From assembly GCF_005844085.1 (NCBI RefSeq), contig NZ_VCDI01000004.1:186001-250000 (forward strand): a stretch of DNA of 64,000 bases, written 5' to 3'. Below the pieces are notes generated by a model that ran no database searches, had not been told where the DNA came from, and saw only the letters and a program-made list of their open reading frames with translations. The translations under genes were made by a program, and so were the position numbers. Source of the DNA: Lichenicoccus roseus. Its GTDB lineage: Bacteria > Pseudomonadota > Alphaproteobacteria > Acetobacterales > Acetobacteraceae. Positions 34,675 through 43,665 of the stretch are shown in pieces (position 1 is the stretch's first letter; every line of letters begins with the position of its first letter).

Positions 34675-36206
34675 GACGCGTCCGGATGTGCTGCTGCCAG
34701 GCTGTGCTGCTGGTTGTGGAGGACCCATGGCAAGGCGGGCTGGCAGTGCAGGTCGATGATGCAGCCGGGACCGGCGTCCTCGATCTCCATCCTGAAGCCA
34801 TGCAGCGCCATCACCGCTGCGACCAGGCTTAGCCCGAGTCCGTTGCCGGGCACGCTCCGGCTGCGTTCCGAGCGATAGAAGCGCTGCAGCACACGGTCGC
34901 GCTCGCCGGGGACGATGCCGGGGCCCCGATCGATGATGCGGATGCGCAGGCCGTAGGTCTCCGCCGTCAGCGCGAGGATCACCGGGGTCTGCACCGGGGC
35001 AAACTTGATGGCGTTGTCCAGCAGGTTGCCGACCGCCTCCAGCAGCATGTCGTGATCGCCGACGACGATCGATCCCGGGCGCGACTGCAGGAGCAGCGCC
35101 ACGCCCTTCTCCTCGGCGAGCGGCTCGTAGAGCTCGGCGGCCTCCGACAGCACCTCGGCAAGATCGACGCGCGCGAACGCCTCGCGACGCCGCCCATGAT
35201 CGATCGCGCTGATGCGCAGCACGCTGGCGACCACCGCCAGGGCCTGGTCGATCGAGGCGATCGCCCGGTCCGCCGCGGCCTGGAACTCGTCACGGGTGCC
35301 GGCCTCGTCGCGCGAGCGCTCCAGCCGGTTCCGCACCCGCGTCAGCGGCGTACGCAGATCGTGCGCGATGCTGTCGCTGACGCCACGGATGCCTTCGACC
35401 AGCCGCTCGATCTCGTCCAGCATGCCATTCACCGCCGTCGCCAGCCGGTCGAGATCGTCGCCGCTGTGATCGACCGGCAGCCGCCCGCTCAACTGGCCGC
35501 CCATGATCCGCCCGATCGCCGCGTGCAGCCGGGCGATGCGGCTCTGCGCGCGCCAGGCGAGCCAGGTCCCGCCGGCGATGGACAGCAGCAGCGCCGGTGC
35601 CAGGCCGAGTTCCAGGGCACGGCGGATGATGTCCTGCACGTCCTCGAGTTCGTCGAGATCGTAGCCGATCAACAGCACCCGGTCGGGCCCGATTGCCGTC
35701 GCCACCGCGCGCACGACTTCCGGATCGTCGCCGTCATGGTCGCGGTCGATCCCCTTGAACACCGCCTGGCGGGCGTGCCCGTCGACCGGCAGGTGCTTCG
35801 GCATGGCCTGCAGGTTGCCGGCGAGATGCCGGCCGTCGCGCCGGAAGATGCCGGCATAGCGCACCTCGTGCGGATCGTTGGCCAGCCACGCTGCGAGACG
35901 CGCTTCCAGCCTCGGCTCCTCCAGGTCCCGGGCCGGCGCCTGCGCCAACAGGTGGGCCTCCAGCAGGATCGTCCTGTCGATCTTCTGCCGCTGGTGCAGC
36001 GCGGTCTGCCAGTAGATGAAGCCGAACAGCAGCAACGCCATGCCGGCGAAGCCACCGGAGATGGACAGCGTCCAGCGGAAGATGGTGGACGAGGCGGCCC
36101 GTCGCAGCCGGTCCAGCAGGGTGGTGCCGGGCAGTGCCATGGTCGCGGATGGAGTTGCGGGCGCGGGGGTTGCTGCGGCCGGGGTGGTGATCGCGCGGTT
36201 GGACAC
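34671..36206 (-). CDS. Sensor histidine kinase
   Basis: A 511-residue membrane kinase. The first TM helix is at about 48-66, a periplasmic sensor of about 130 residues follows, and the second TM is at about 198-216. A HAMP region (about 217-270) leads to HisKA with the phospho-acceptor H282 in SIAHDLRTPLTR, and the HATPase domain has DNAIKFAP, DRGPGIVP and GNGLGLSLV. The start is the GTG at 36206 (AGGA upstream); an internal ATG at 36140 lacks a ribosome site. It is in an operon with an OmpR regulator upstream and a small protein downstream. The signal is unknown. Confidence 0.9.
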   Translation of the reverse strand: MSNRAITTPAAATPAPATPSATMALPGTTLLDRLRRAASSTIFRWTLSISGGFAGMALLLFGFIYWQTALHQRQKIDRTILLEAHLLAQAPARDLEEPRLEARLAAWLANDPHEVRYAGIFRRDGRHLAGNLQAMPKHLPVDGHARQAVFKGIDRDHDGDDPEVVRAVATAIGPDRVLLIGYDLDELEDVQDIIRRALELGLAPALLLSIAGGTWLAWRAQSRIARLHAAIGRIMGGQLSGRLPVDHSGDDLDRLATAVNGMLDEIERLVEGIRGVSDSIAHDLRTPLTRVRNRLERSRDEAGTRDEFQAAADRAIASIDQALAVVASVLRISAIDHGRRREAFARVDLAEVLSEAAELYEPLAEEKGVALLLQSRPGSIVVGDHDMLLEAVGNLLDNAIKFAPVQTPVILALTAETYGLRIRIIDRGPGIVPGERDRVLQRFYRSERSRSVPGNGLGLSLVAAVMALHGFRMEIEDAGPGCIIDLHCQPALPWVLHNQQHSLAAAHPDAS

Positions 36207-36223
36207 GGGTGATGGTCCTGGCG

Positions 36224-36901
36224 TCAGGATGGCGACTTCAGGACGAAGCCGACGCCGCGCACATTGGTCAGCAGCTCCTCCTCGCCCCGGAGGTCGAGCT
36301 TGCGCCGCAGCCGGCCCATGTGCACGTCGACGAGATTGGAGCGTGGCGCGAAGTTGTAGCTCCAGACGTCCTCGAACAGCATCGTCCGGGTCACCGTCTG
36401 GCCGACGCGACGCATCATGTATTCCAGCAGGCGCAGTTCGCGCGGCAGCAGTTCCAGTATCCGGCCACCGCGCCTCGCCGTATGGCTGACCAGGTTCAGC
36501 TCCAGCGGGCCGACGCGCAGCATGGTCTCGGCGCCGTGCGTCGGCCGGCGCAGCAAAGCCTCGATGCGGGCGGCGAGTTCGCTCAGCGCGAACGGCTTGC
36601 CGAGATAGTCGTCGCCACCCGCGCGCAGGCCGCGCACGCGATCGTCGATCTCGCACAGCGCGCTGAGCACGAGCGCCGGCGTGCGGATCTCGCTGCGCCT
36701 GAGCAGGCCCAGGATCTCCAGCCCGTCGAGCCCGGGCAGCATGCGGTCGACGACCAGGACATCCGCCGCGCCGTCCCTGGCCTGCCTCAGTCCATCTGGC
36801 CCGGTGGACGCGCAATCGACCTCGTAGCCCCGGCTGCGGAAATAGCCGGACACCTCGTCGACCGTCTCCGCATCGTCCTCGATCAGCAGCATGCGGCTCA
36901 T
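36224..36901 (-). CDS. OmpR-family response regulator
   Basis: About 225 residues. The receiver domain has the acidic pair E8/D9/D10 and the phospho-acceptor D52 in VVDRMLPG, with the conserved lysine in YLGKPFALSE. The C-terminal winged-helix DNA-binding domain carries LLPRELRLLEYMM and the recognition part NLVDVHMGRLRRKLD. The ATG at 36901 has AGGAG six bases upstream; a longer start would add 16 residues. It is the first gene of a regulator-kinase-small protein operon. The target genes are not evident from position. Confidence 0.93.
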   Translation of the reverse strand: MSRMLLIEDDAETVDEVSGYFRSRGYEVDCASTGPDGLRQARDGAADVLVVDRMLPGLDGLEILGLLRRSEIRTPALVLSALCEIDDRVRGLRAGGDDYLGKPFALSELAARIEALLRRPTHGAETMLRVGPLELNLVSHTARRGGRILELLPRELRLLEYMMRRVGQTVTRTMLFEDVWSYNFAPRSNLVDVHMGRLRRKLDLRGEEELLTNVRGVGFVLKSPS

Positions 36902-37029
36902 GAAGGCTCCTGCGGCCCGGCGGCGGGTTGTCGCGGTGGCATGCCCCATCTACGCCGGTTGGCAGCGGTCCGCCCGGGCGATCATGGCTCCGAGAGGGTT
37001 CCGAGCCAGTAAATTCGGGTTCAGAGTCT

Positions 37030-38097
37030 TTATCGACGACCGGGCAGATGGTCGCGCGTGCGGCTCCAGTGCGTCGCAAGCTCCAGCACGACCCGGCTGC
37101 CGACGCGATAGGCGCTGTCGAGCGAAGGCACGTAGGCGGAGTAGCCGGTACCGCCACCGCCCTCCCGGGCAAGCAGCTCGGCGGGGGTCTGTCCCGGCGG
37201 GGGCATGTCGTAGTTGCTCGCCGTGCGCAGCACCAGCACGCGGGACAGGTCGACCTTGTGCGCCTGCGCCAGGAAGGTCAGCGCCTGCATCATGCCGCCA
37301 TCCTCCTCGGCGGTGGTGGCGAAGACGCCCTGCCCGTGCGTCCAGTAGCGCACCCACTGCTCGGCCCAGTCGTTCATGCGGCCGCCGACCCAGAAGATGC
37401 CGGAGGCGAGCGTGTCACCCTCCAGCACGAAGGGTGGCCGGCGCGCCGCTTCATCCAGGGTGTACCGGGCCCGGATTGCCATCAGTGGCTGGCTGTCCGG
37501 CAACCTGGTGTCCCGGGTCAGTTCATACGCCCAGTCCACCAGGCCGGGATCGAGGGTGTACATCGAGCCGCCCCAGATCCCGGAAGGCGGTGGCGCAGGC
37601 TGCTCGAACGGCGTGCTGCGGGTCAGCGGCACGTAGCCGGTGCTCCAGCCGGGCGGGATCTCGCGGGCGTCGATCTCATGGGCCTCGCCGGTCACCACAT
37701 GCCTCGCCCACGCCGCGGACGCCACCGAGCCGATCCTGGGATCGATCCCGGCGATGCCGGCCAGCACGAAGTAGGCACGGGACAGGTCGAAGCGCGGATC
37801 GTCGCCAAGTGCCGTGATCGACGCCGCCATCCGCGCAGGCCCCTCGCCGCTGACGATGCCGAGCACCCCGAGCGACGCGTTCCAGCGCAGCGGGTGGTAG
37901 CCTTGCGGAAACGACATCACCGTCGGCAACGGCAGCCGCTCGACCCAGTCCTGGAACTCCCCCGGCTTGTCACCGGTATCGGCCCCAAGCTCGAAGGTCG
38001 TGATCACCACGACGCGCACCGGGATGCGGCCGGTTGCCTGCGCCGTGCCTCCGAGCAGCAGCAAGGATGCAGCGGCGGCAACCAACGTCTGGCGCAT
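37030..38097 (-). CDS. NUP-family (purine nucleoside permease/phosphorylase-like) exported protein
   Basis: A 355-residue protein with a signal peptide (LVAAAASLLLLGGTAQA). It matches the NUP family first described as a fungal purine nucleoside permease, whose fold relates to nucleoside phosphorylases. Recognisable segments are VVVITTFELGADTGDKPGEFQDWVE (in part), GEGPARMAAS, YFVLAGIAGIDP, a MEDGG-like EEDGGMMQAL and RTASNYDMPPPG. Its ATG shares one base with the hpnN stop (TAATG), so it is coupled to hopanoid transport. A phosphorylase or hydrolase role on an adenosyl compound in the periplasm is an attractive inference, not shown. Confidence 0.8.
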   Translation of the reverse strand: MRQTLVAAAASLLLLGGTAQATGRIPVRVVVITTFELGADTGDKPGEFQDWVERLPLPTVMSFPQGYHPLRWNASLGVLGIVSGEGPARMAASITALGDDPRFDLSRAYFVLAGIAGIDPRIGSVASAAWARHVVTGEAHEIDAREIPPGWSTGYVPLTRSTPFEQPAPPPSGIWGGSMYTLDPGLVDWAYELTRDTRLPDSQPLMAIRARYTLDEAARRPPFVLEGDTLASGIFWVGGRMNDWAEQWVRYWTHGQGVFATTAEEDGGMMQALTFLAQAHKVDLSRVLVLRTASNYDMPPPGQTPAELLAREGGGGTGYSAYVPSLDSAYRVGSRVVLELATHWSRTRDHLPGRR

Positions 38098-40691
38098 TAC
38101 TGCGGGTCCTGTCTCCGGCGCGGCAGCAGCGCCGGCTCGAACACCAGCGTTGCAAGAAGCGTGCAGGCCAGGCTCATCAGCAGCAGCCTTCCCATGCTGG
38201 CGGTGCCTGGGTGGTGCGACAACGCCAGCGAGCCGAACGCGGTGCCGGTGGTCAGCGCCGAGAACAGCACCGCCTTCGCCGTCGGCGACGCCAGCGGGTC
38301 GCGCATGCCGGCACGCCAGTTCATCAGGAAATATATGTTGAAGCTGACGCCGACGCCGAGCAGCAGCGGCAGCGCGATGATGTTGGCGAAGTTGAGCGGC
38401 TGGCGCAGCAGGTGGCACACGATCACCGTCAGCATCGCCGACAGCAGCAGCGGCGCCAGCACCAGCGCCACGTCGCGCAGCCTGCGCAGCGCGATCAGCA
38501 GGATCAGCGTGATCATCGCCAGCGCCGACAGGGCGGCGATCTTGAATGCCGACACGATGGTCACCGCGCTCTCCACGATGGTCACCACCGAGCCCGATAC
38601 CTGCGGATAGACCGTGCGCACCTCGCGCAGGAACCGGTTCAGCGAGGCGCTGTCGGAAGCGCCGTTGCGTATATGCACCTCCATGCGCGCCTGCCCGTCC
38701 GGCAGGATCCAGTCGCGCGCCAGTCCCGGCGGCACATCCGCGAGTGTGGTCGGCTTCGCCTGCAGCACGCTGCGCAGCTGGTCGAGCGTCACCGGCAGGT
38801 ACTGCACGAGTGCGCGGTCGGTCGCCAACAGGTCCGCGTCCGGGCGCGTCGACAGGGTCTGCAACGACGCCGCGATGCTGCGCAGCGGATCGCCCGCCGG
38901 CAGTTTGCCGAGCGCCGGCTGCAGGCTGGCGACGGTGCTGACCATAGCGCTGCGGATTTCGGCCGCATCCGGTGGCGGCGCCACCTTGTAGGGCAGCAGC
39001 GTCGGCAGCAGCAGCGAGGCGGCATCCTGGATCAGCGGCAGTTTCTGCGACTGGTCGACCGGCACGAAGGTCTCCAGGGTGCGCACGTCGCTGACCAGCG
39101 GCAGCTTCTGCAGGCGCGTGGTAAGCGCCTGCGCCGAGGCGAGGTTCGGCACCAGCATCTCGGCGCTGTACGGACTGGTCTGCGGGTTGTCCATCAGCAG
39201 GTGCAGGGCGCGCATGCCGGGCCAGTTCGGGTTCTTGGTGTGCAGCGGATCGCCGTCGAAGCGCAGCAGCGGCAGCAGCGCGGCGCCTACCAGGCCGAGC
39301 ACGGCGAAACCTGCAAGCAGGCCGCGGCGGTTGCGGCGGAACATGCGGTCGTAGCGTCGCGCCCAGCCGAAGCCTTCGTCGATGCCGGTCGGCCGGTAGC
39401 CGAACAGCATCAGCAGCGCCGGCAGCACCGTCAGCGTGACGGCGAACGCGATCAGCATGCCGACGCCGGCGATCAACCCGAGCTGCGCGACCCCGCGGAA
39501 GGCGGTGGGCGTGAAGCCCAGGAAGCCGGCCGCGGTCGCGGATGCCGCAATCAGGATCTGAACCCCGGTCTCGCGCCCGGTCTCAGACAGCGACAGCAGC
39601 AGCGGCAGTGGCTGGCCGCTGGCATGGCGCTGGGCCCGGAAGCGCACCGAGAACTGGATTGCGAAGTCGACCGCGATGCCGACGAACAGCACCGCGAACG
39701 CCACCGAAACGAGGTTCAGGGTCCCGACCGCGATCGCCGCGAAGCCGGTGGTGAGCAGCAGGCCGAGCAAGAGCACGATGACGATCGGGATGATGATCCG
39801 CCAGCTGCGCACCGCCAGGAACAGCCACAACGTCACCAGCACCAGCGAGCCGACCAGCTCCTTGATGGCGCCGTCCGCCACCGAGGCGAACTCCTCGTCG
39901 TCGAGCGCCACCTGGCCGGTGATGTAGACCCTGGCATGACCGGCGCGTACTTCCGGGAGCGTCGCGATCGCCGCGTGCATCGCATTGGTGGCGACGCCGC
40001 CGGGGGCGAACGAGCCGAAATTCAGCCGCGGCTGGGTCTCGACGAACTGGTACTTGCCGCCGAGATCGCTCAGCGACCCGGTCAGCAGGCGCTGCCACGA
40101 GAGCGGCGTCGGATGGCCGGCCACGGCGGCGTCGAGGTTGCGGGCGAAAGCCTGCAGCGGCGCCTGGAAGTTGGCGAGATTGGCCTGGCCGCGGACGACG
40201 CCCTCGCCGATCAGCCCGAGCGACTGGAACAGACCACGCGAGGAAGGGTCGGCGGCGAGCTGGCCCAGGAACGGCTGCGCGTCGATGGTGGCGTTCAGCA
40301 GGCTCTCGAGCGGCTTCGGATCGAGGAACAGCAGCGCATTGCGTTGCAGATAGGGATCGGCGTCCGGGCGGCGCACCGACTTGAAGCGGGCGGGCTGGGC
40401 GGACAGCGCCTGCGCGAGCTCACGCGCGGTCTCCTGGCCTTCCTCGGGGATGTCGGCGCGTATGACGGCGACCAGCAGATCCTCGTTCTGCGGAAAGTCC
40501 TTCTGCAGCATCATGGCGCGCTGTTTCCAGGGCAGCGAGGCCGAGAACAGGTTGCCGGTGTCGGTCGACACGCCCAGCCGGGCGCGCGTCACCAGCAGCG
40601 CGCCGGCCGCGAGCACCGCCGCCAGCACCAGCACAAGCAATGCCCGACGCGCACAGAAGGCGACCAGCCGCCCGAGAGGAGCCCTCAGCAT
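38097..40691 (-). CDS. hpnN: HpnN, hopanoid-associated RND (MMPL-type) transporter
   Basis: An 864-residue RND-family lipid exporter. The first TM is at about 17-35. A large periplasmic loop, a TM bundle (about 285-420), a second periplasmic loop and a final TM bundle (from about 700) follow. The repeated RND pattern includes GIAVDFAIQFSVRFR and, in the second half, GVGVSFNIYFLMNW. HpnN proteins move hopanoids from the inner to the outer membrane. The gene is 8 bp after a CDP-alcohol phosphatidyltransferase gene and coupled to a NUP gene, within an envelope-lipid operon. The assignment rests on the family pattern and the hopanoid context; related MMPL transporters are a possible alternative. 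Confidence 0.88.
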   Translation of the reverse strand: MLRAPLGRLVAFCARRALLVLVLAAVLAAGALLVTRARLGVSTDTGNLFSASLPWKQRAMMLQKDFPQNEDLLVAVIRADIPEEGQETARELAQALSAQPARFKSVRRPDADPYLQRNALLFLDPKPLESLLNATIDAQPFLGQLAADPSSRGLFQSLGLIGEGVVRGQANLANFQAPLQAFARNLDAAVAGHPTPLSWQRLLTGSLSDLGGKYQFVETQPRLNFGSFAPGGVATNAMHAAIATLPEVRAGHARVYITGQVALDDEEFASVADGAIKELVGSLVLVTLWLFLAVRSWRIIIPIVIVLLLGLLLTTGFAAIAVGTLNLVSVAFAVLFVGIAVDFAIQFSVRFRAQRHASGQPLPLLLSLSETGRETGVQILIAASATAAGFLGFTPTAFRGVAQLGLIAGVGMLIAFAVTLTVLPALLMLFGYRPTGIDEGFGWARRYDRMFRRNRRGLLAGFAVLGLVGAALLPLLRFDGDPLHTKNPNWPGMRALHLLMDNPQTSPYSAEMLVPNLASAQALTTRLQKLPLVSDVRTLETFVPVDQSQKLPLIQDAASLLLPTLLPYKVAPPPDAAEIRSAMVSTVASLQPALGKLPAGDPLRSIAASLQTLSTRPDADLLATDRALVQYLPVTLDQLRSVLQAKPTTLADVPPGLARDWILPDGQARMEVHIRNGASDSASLNRFLREVRTVYPQVSGSVVTIVESAVTIVSAFKIAALSALAMITLILLIALRRLRDVALVLAPLLLSAMLTVIVCHLLRQPLNFANIIALPLLLGVGVSFNIYFLMNWRAGMRDPLASPTAKAVLFSALTTGTAFGSLALSHHPGTASMGRLLLMSLACTLLATLVFEPALLPRRRQDPQ

Positions 40692-40699
40692 GACCCGGC

Positions 40700-41365
40700 T
40701 CAGGATCGGGTCGTGACGGAAGCGGCCGCAGCCCGGGTCGGGACGCCATCCTGCAGCCGGATCAGCAGGCGCAACCGTACCAGGATCACCAGCGCCATCA
40801 CGCTGGTGGCGACGGCGGCGGCCAGCAGGATCGGCAGCAGCAGGCCGAGCCAGGCCGCCGGACCGAGCAGGTAGAGGGCGTCGTCGGGATGGAAGCCCCA
40901 GGCGCCGGACCAGGTGCGTTCGCCGGGCAGGCGCTCCTCGTAGCGTTCGGACATCCAGTTGCACAGCAGCAGCGCGCCGCTCGCCACCACGCCCAGCACC
41001 ATGGTCCACAAGCCGAGATCGTGCCCGAACAGGGTCGCATGCCGCAGGCCGACGCCGATGGCCACGAAGAAGAGGCAGTTGACGCCGTTATCGACCAGAT
41101 AGTCGTAGCGATGGCCGCCGGGGCTCATCATGTTGCCGATGCGTGCCAACTCGCCATCCATGCGGTCGAGGAAGGCGGACAGCACCCAGAGCAGTCCGCC
41201 CCACAGCATCGCCCCGTGTACGCCCGGGCCGGCCGCCAGCGCCGCGCACGCCGCAACGCCGGTCAGCAGCCGCAGCGTGGTGAGATGGTTCGGGGTGATG
41301 CCGGTGCCGAGCAGCGGACGGACCACGCCGCGCGCCATGGCGTGGGTCCAGGTGTCGTTGTTCAA
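40700..41365 (-). CDS. CDP-alcohol phosphatidyltransferase
   Basis: A 221-residue membrane enzyme that joins a CDP-activated group to an alcohol. The family signature D-x2-D-G-x2-A-R-x8-G-x3-D-x3-D is complete (D67, D70, G71, A74, R75, G84, D88, D92). Helices lie before and after it. The TTG start overlaps the stop of the HpnL-like gene (TTGA); a possible ATG is at 41338. It sits between an HpnL-like flippase and HpnN. Its alcohol and nucleotide partners are unknown; the divergent phnW gene suggests an aminophosphonate head group could be involved. Confidence 0.88.
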   Translation of the reverse strand: MNNDTWTHAMARGVVRPLLGTGITPNHLTTLRLLTGVAACAALAAGPGVHGAMLWGGLLWVLSAFLDRMDGELARIGNMMSPGGHRYDYLVDNGVNCLFFVAIGVGLRHATLFGHDLGLWTMVLGVVASGALLLCNWMSERYEERLPGERTWSGAWGFHPDDALYLLGPAAWLGLLLPILLAAAVATSVMALVILVRLRLLIRLQDGVPTRAAAASVTTRS

Positions 41366-42411
41366 GGCGCGTCTCCGTAATCCAGTGCGGCCTCGATGGG
41401 ACCGCCCCGTTCGACTTTTGGCCCCGACGCCGGGAGGTCCGGTCCGGAAGCAGGTGACCAATGATGCTCCAGCCACTGCCACGCCGCCAGCGCCGGCAGT
41501 CCGAGGCCGATCTCGCGCACCCGCTTGACCAGGGACAGTGCGATCGAGACCTGCGGCGACAGCCCGAACAGGCCGCCGACGACGATGTAGCCGCCCTCGG
41601 ACACGCCGAGCGCGCCCGGCACCGCAAATCCTGCTGCCTTGACCGCCTGGCCGAGGCTCTCGATCACCAGCCCGGTGGCAAGCGACACGCCGTGGCCGAG
41701 GAAATGCAGGGCGAGGCATACCTCGACGGCGCCCAGCAGCCACGAGATCGTCTGGTGCAGCAGCGCCCAGGCGACCGGGCCCGGCGCGGTGTAGAGGCGG
41801 CGGATCGCCTGGTGGAGGCCGGCGATGCCCTCCATGCCCTGCCAGCCGAACTGGCTGGCGAGGCGCATCAGCCCCTTTTCCAGCAGGCTGGCGAGGCCGA
41901 ACCACTGGCCGCCGACGAAGCCCAGCGCCGCCGGGCAGGCGATGCCGATGGCGCCGACCACCTCGTCGGTGACCTGGCTGCGGCCGAGCAGGGCGAGCAG
42001 GGTCAGCAGCCCGGTGATGGTGAAGGCGATCTGCGTCACCATCTCGGTGGTGAGGTCGCAGACGGTGCAGGCGGTGGCATCGACCAGGCTCATGCCGCGC
42101 CGGCGCAGCAGCCGGGCAGAGACGAACTCGCCGCCGACCTGCGCCACCGGCAGCAGGTTGTTCACCCCCTCGCGGACCCAGCGCAGCAGCACGAAGTCGG
42201 CGAGGCCGGGCCGGCCCGGACTGGCGCCGGCGATGGCACGCCAGCCCAGCGCCGAGAACAGCACCTGCACGAGGTGGAAGCCCAGCACCAGCACGATGCC
42301 CCAGCCGGCTTCGTGCAGCAGGCCGAGGATGTGGCCGAGGCCGAAGCGCGCCAGCAACCAGACCGTAAGTGCGGCGCCGAGCACGCCTCCGATGACGGTC
42401 AACAGCTTCAT
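41362..42411 (-). CDS. hpnL: HpnL-like membrane protein (flippase-type family)
   Basis: A 349-residue polytopic protein of the HpnL/UPF0104 family. Diagnostic stretches are REGVNNLLPVAQVGGEF near residue 79, CTVCDLTTEMVTQIAFT, and VPGALGVSEGGYIVVGG toward the end. It is a paralogue of the protein at 2172-3182. The ATG at 42411 is the best start; another in-frame ATG at 42465 lacks a ribosome site. It is the first gene of the minus-strand lipid operon and overlaps the CDP-alcohol phosphatidyltransferase. A lipid-flipping role is inferred from the family. Confidence 0.78.
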   Translation of the reverse strand: MKLLTVIGGVLGAALTVWLLARFGLGHILGLLHEAGWGIVLVLGFHLVQVLFSALGWRAIAGASPGRPGLADFVLLRWVREGVNNLLPVAQVGGEFVSARLLRRRGMSLVDATACTVCDLTTEMVTQIAFTITGLLTLLALLGRSQVTDEVVGAIGIACPAALGFVGGQWFGLASLLEKGLMRLASQFGWQGMEGIAGLHQAIRRLYTAPGPVAWALLHQTISWLLGAVEVCLALHFLGHGVSLATGLVIESLGQAVKAAGFAVPGALGVSEGGYIVVGGLFGLSPQVSIALSLVKRVREIGLGLPALAAWQWLEHHWSPASGPDLPASGPKVERGGPIEAALDYGDAP

Positions 42412-42504
42412 GCGCGCTTTTGCATCTCCATGGGCTCGGGCAAGCTGTCCATGCCCCGCGGTCATAGTCGGATCGATGCGGACACATAGTGGACACCGTA
42501 AATA
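42412..42504. promoter_or_regulatory. Divergent spacer between the HpnL-like gene and phnW
   Basis: A 93 bp spacer with two direct copies of GGACAC separated by 5 bp (42480-42496), followed by an A+T-rich TAAATATTG run that merges into the phnW TTG start. The direct repeat could be a regulator half-site pair for phnW; no consensus promoter is certain. Confidence 0.35.
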
Positions 42505-43608
42505 TTGAGAACCCTGCTCCTCACTCCCGGCCCGCTCACCACCACGGACGCCACCCGGGCGGCGCTCGGCCATGACTGGGGCTCGCGCGATCCGGCGTTC
42601 GTGGCCCTGACCAGCCGGCTGCGCAGCCGGCTTGCGGCCATCGCCCACGGCGAGGACACCCATGACGCGGTGCTCCTCGCCGGCTCCGGGACGTTCGCCG
42701 TGGAGGCGGCGATCGGCACCCTGGTGCCACGCGACGGCAGGCTGCTGGTGCTGGCGAACGGCGCCTATGGCGAGCGCATGGCGGCGATCGCTGGCCAGAT
42801 CGGACGCGCCTGCAGCGTCGAGCGCTGGGCGGAGACGGCGCCGGTCGATCCCGGGCGGGTACGTGCCATCCTGCGCGAGGATGCCTCGATCACCGACGTC
42901 GCCGTGGTGCAGTGCGAGACCACCACCGGCCTGCTGAACCCCGTCGAGGCGGTGGCGGGGATCGTCGCCGAGGCCGGGCGGCGGCTGCTGGTCGACGCCA
43001 TGAGCGGGTTCGGCGCGTTGCCGCTCGACCTCCGCCAAATCCGCGCCAGCGCCGTGATGGCCTCCTCGAACAAGTGCCTGGAAGGTGTCCCCGGCATCGG
43101 CGTGGTGGTGGCGGAACGCAGCCATCTGGCAGCCTGCGCCGGCCAGTCGCACAGCCTGTCGCTCGACCTGCATGCCCAATGGCGCGGCTTCGTGGCCAAC
43201 GGCCAGTGGCGCTACACGCCGCCGGTGCAGGTGGCCGCGGCGCTGGAGGCGGCGCTGGACCAGCTCGATGCCGAAGGCGGCCCGCAGGCACGCCTCGCCC
43301 GCTACCGGAACAACCACGCGATGCTGACCGCCGGCATGGCGCGGCTCGGCTATCGCACCACCCTGCCCGCCGCGTTGCAGGCGCCGATCATCGTGACATT
43401 CGACGAGCCGGGAGCCGGATTCGATTTCACGCGTTTCTACGATGCGCTGCAGGCCGAGGGCATCGTGATCTACCCCGGCAAGCTCACCCAGGCGCCGTCG
43501 TTCCGCATCGGATGCATCGGGGCGATCGACGGGCACGACATCGCCCGGGCGCTGGACTGCATCGCCCGGATCACCGCTCAGCAGGCGGAGCCGGTTGGGA
43601 CGAACTAG
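42505..43608 (+). CDS. phnW: 2-aminoethylphosphonate-pyruvate transaminase-like aminotransferase
   Basis: Class V PLP aminotransferase, 367 residues. It matches PhnW, which interconverts 2-aminoethylphosphonate and phosphonoacetaldehyde with pyruvate/alanine. Features: LLTPGPLTTTDATRAAL at the N-terminus, AGSGTFAVEAA, QCETTTGLLNP, DAMSGFGA and the PLP lysine K190 in ASSNKCLEGVPG. The start is a TTG. No phosphonatase gene (phnX) is next to it, unlike in degradation operons. It is instead divergent from a lipid operon with a CDP-alcohol phosphatidyltransferase, which may hint at phosphonolipid synthesis. Confidence 0.87.
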   Translation: MRTLLLTPGPLTTTDATRAALGHDWGSRDPAFVALTSRLRSRLAAIAHGEDTHDAVLLAGSGTFAVEAAIGTLVPRDGRLLVLANGAYGERMAAIAGQIGRACSVERWAETAPVDPGRVRAILREDASITDVAVVQCETTTGLLNPVEAVAGIVAEAGRRLLVDAMSGFGALPLDLRQIRASAVMASSNKCLEGVPGIGVVVAERSHLAACAGQSHSLSLDLHAQWRGFVANGQWRYTPPVQVAAALEAALDQLDAEGGPQARLARYRNNHAMLTAGMARLGYRTTLPAALQAPIIVTFDEPGAGFDFTRFYDALQAEGIVIYPGKLTQAPSFRIGCIGAIDGHDIARALDCIARITAQQAEPVGTN

Positions 43609-43665
43609 ACTGGAACGATGGCCGCCTGCGGCAGGACATCAACACTCAGCACAGGATGATAGCGC

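Noticed and set aside
38034-40874. A very long open frame (about 946 codons) on the plus strand opposite hpnN.
   Set aside because: It is antisense to a clear RND transporter, is rich in Arg, Gln and His low-complexity sequence, and arises from the G+C-rich codon pattern.
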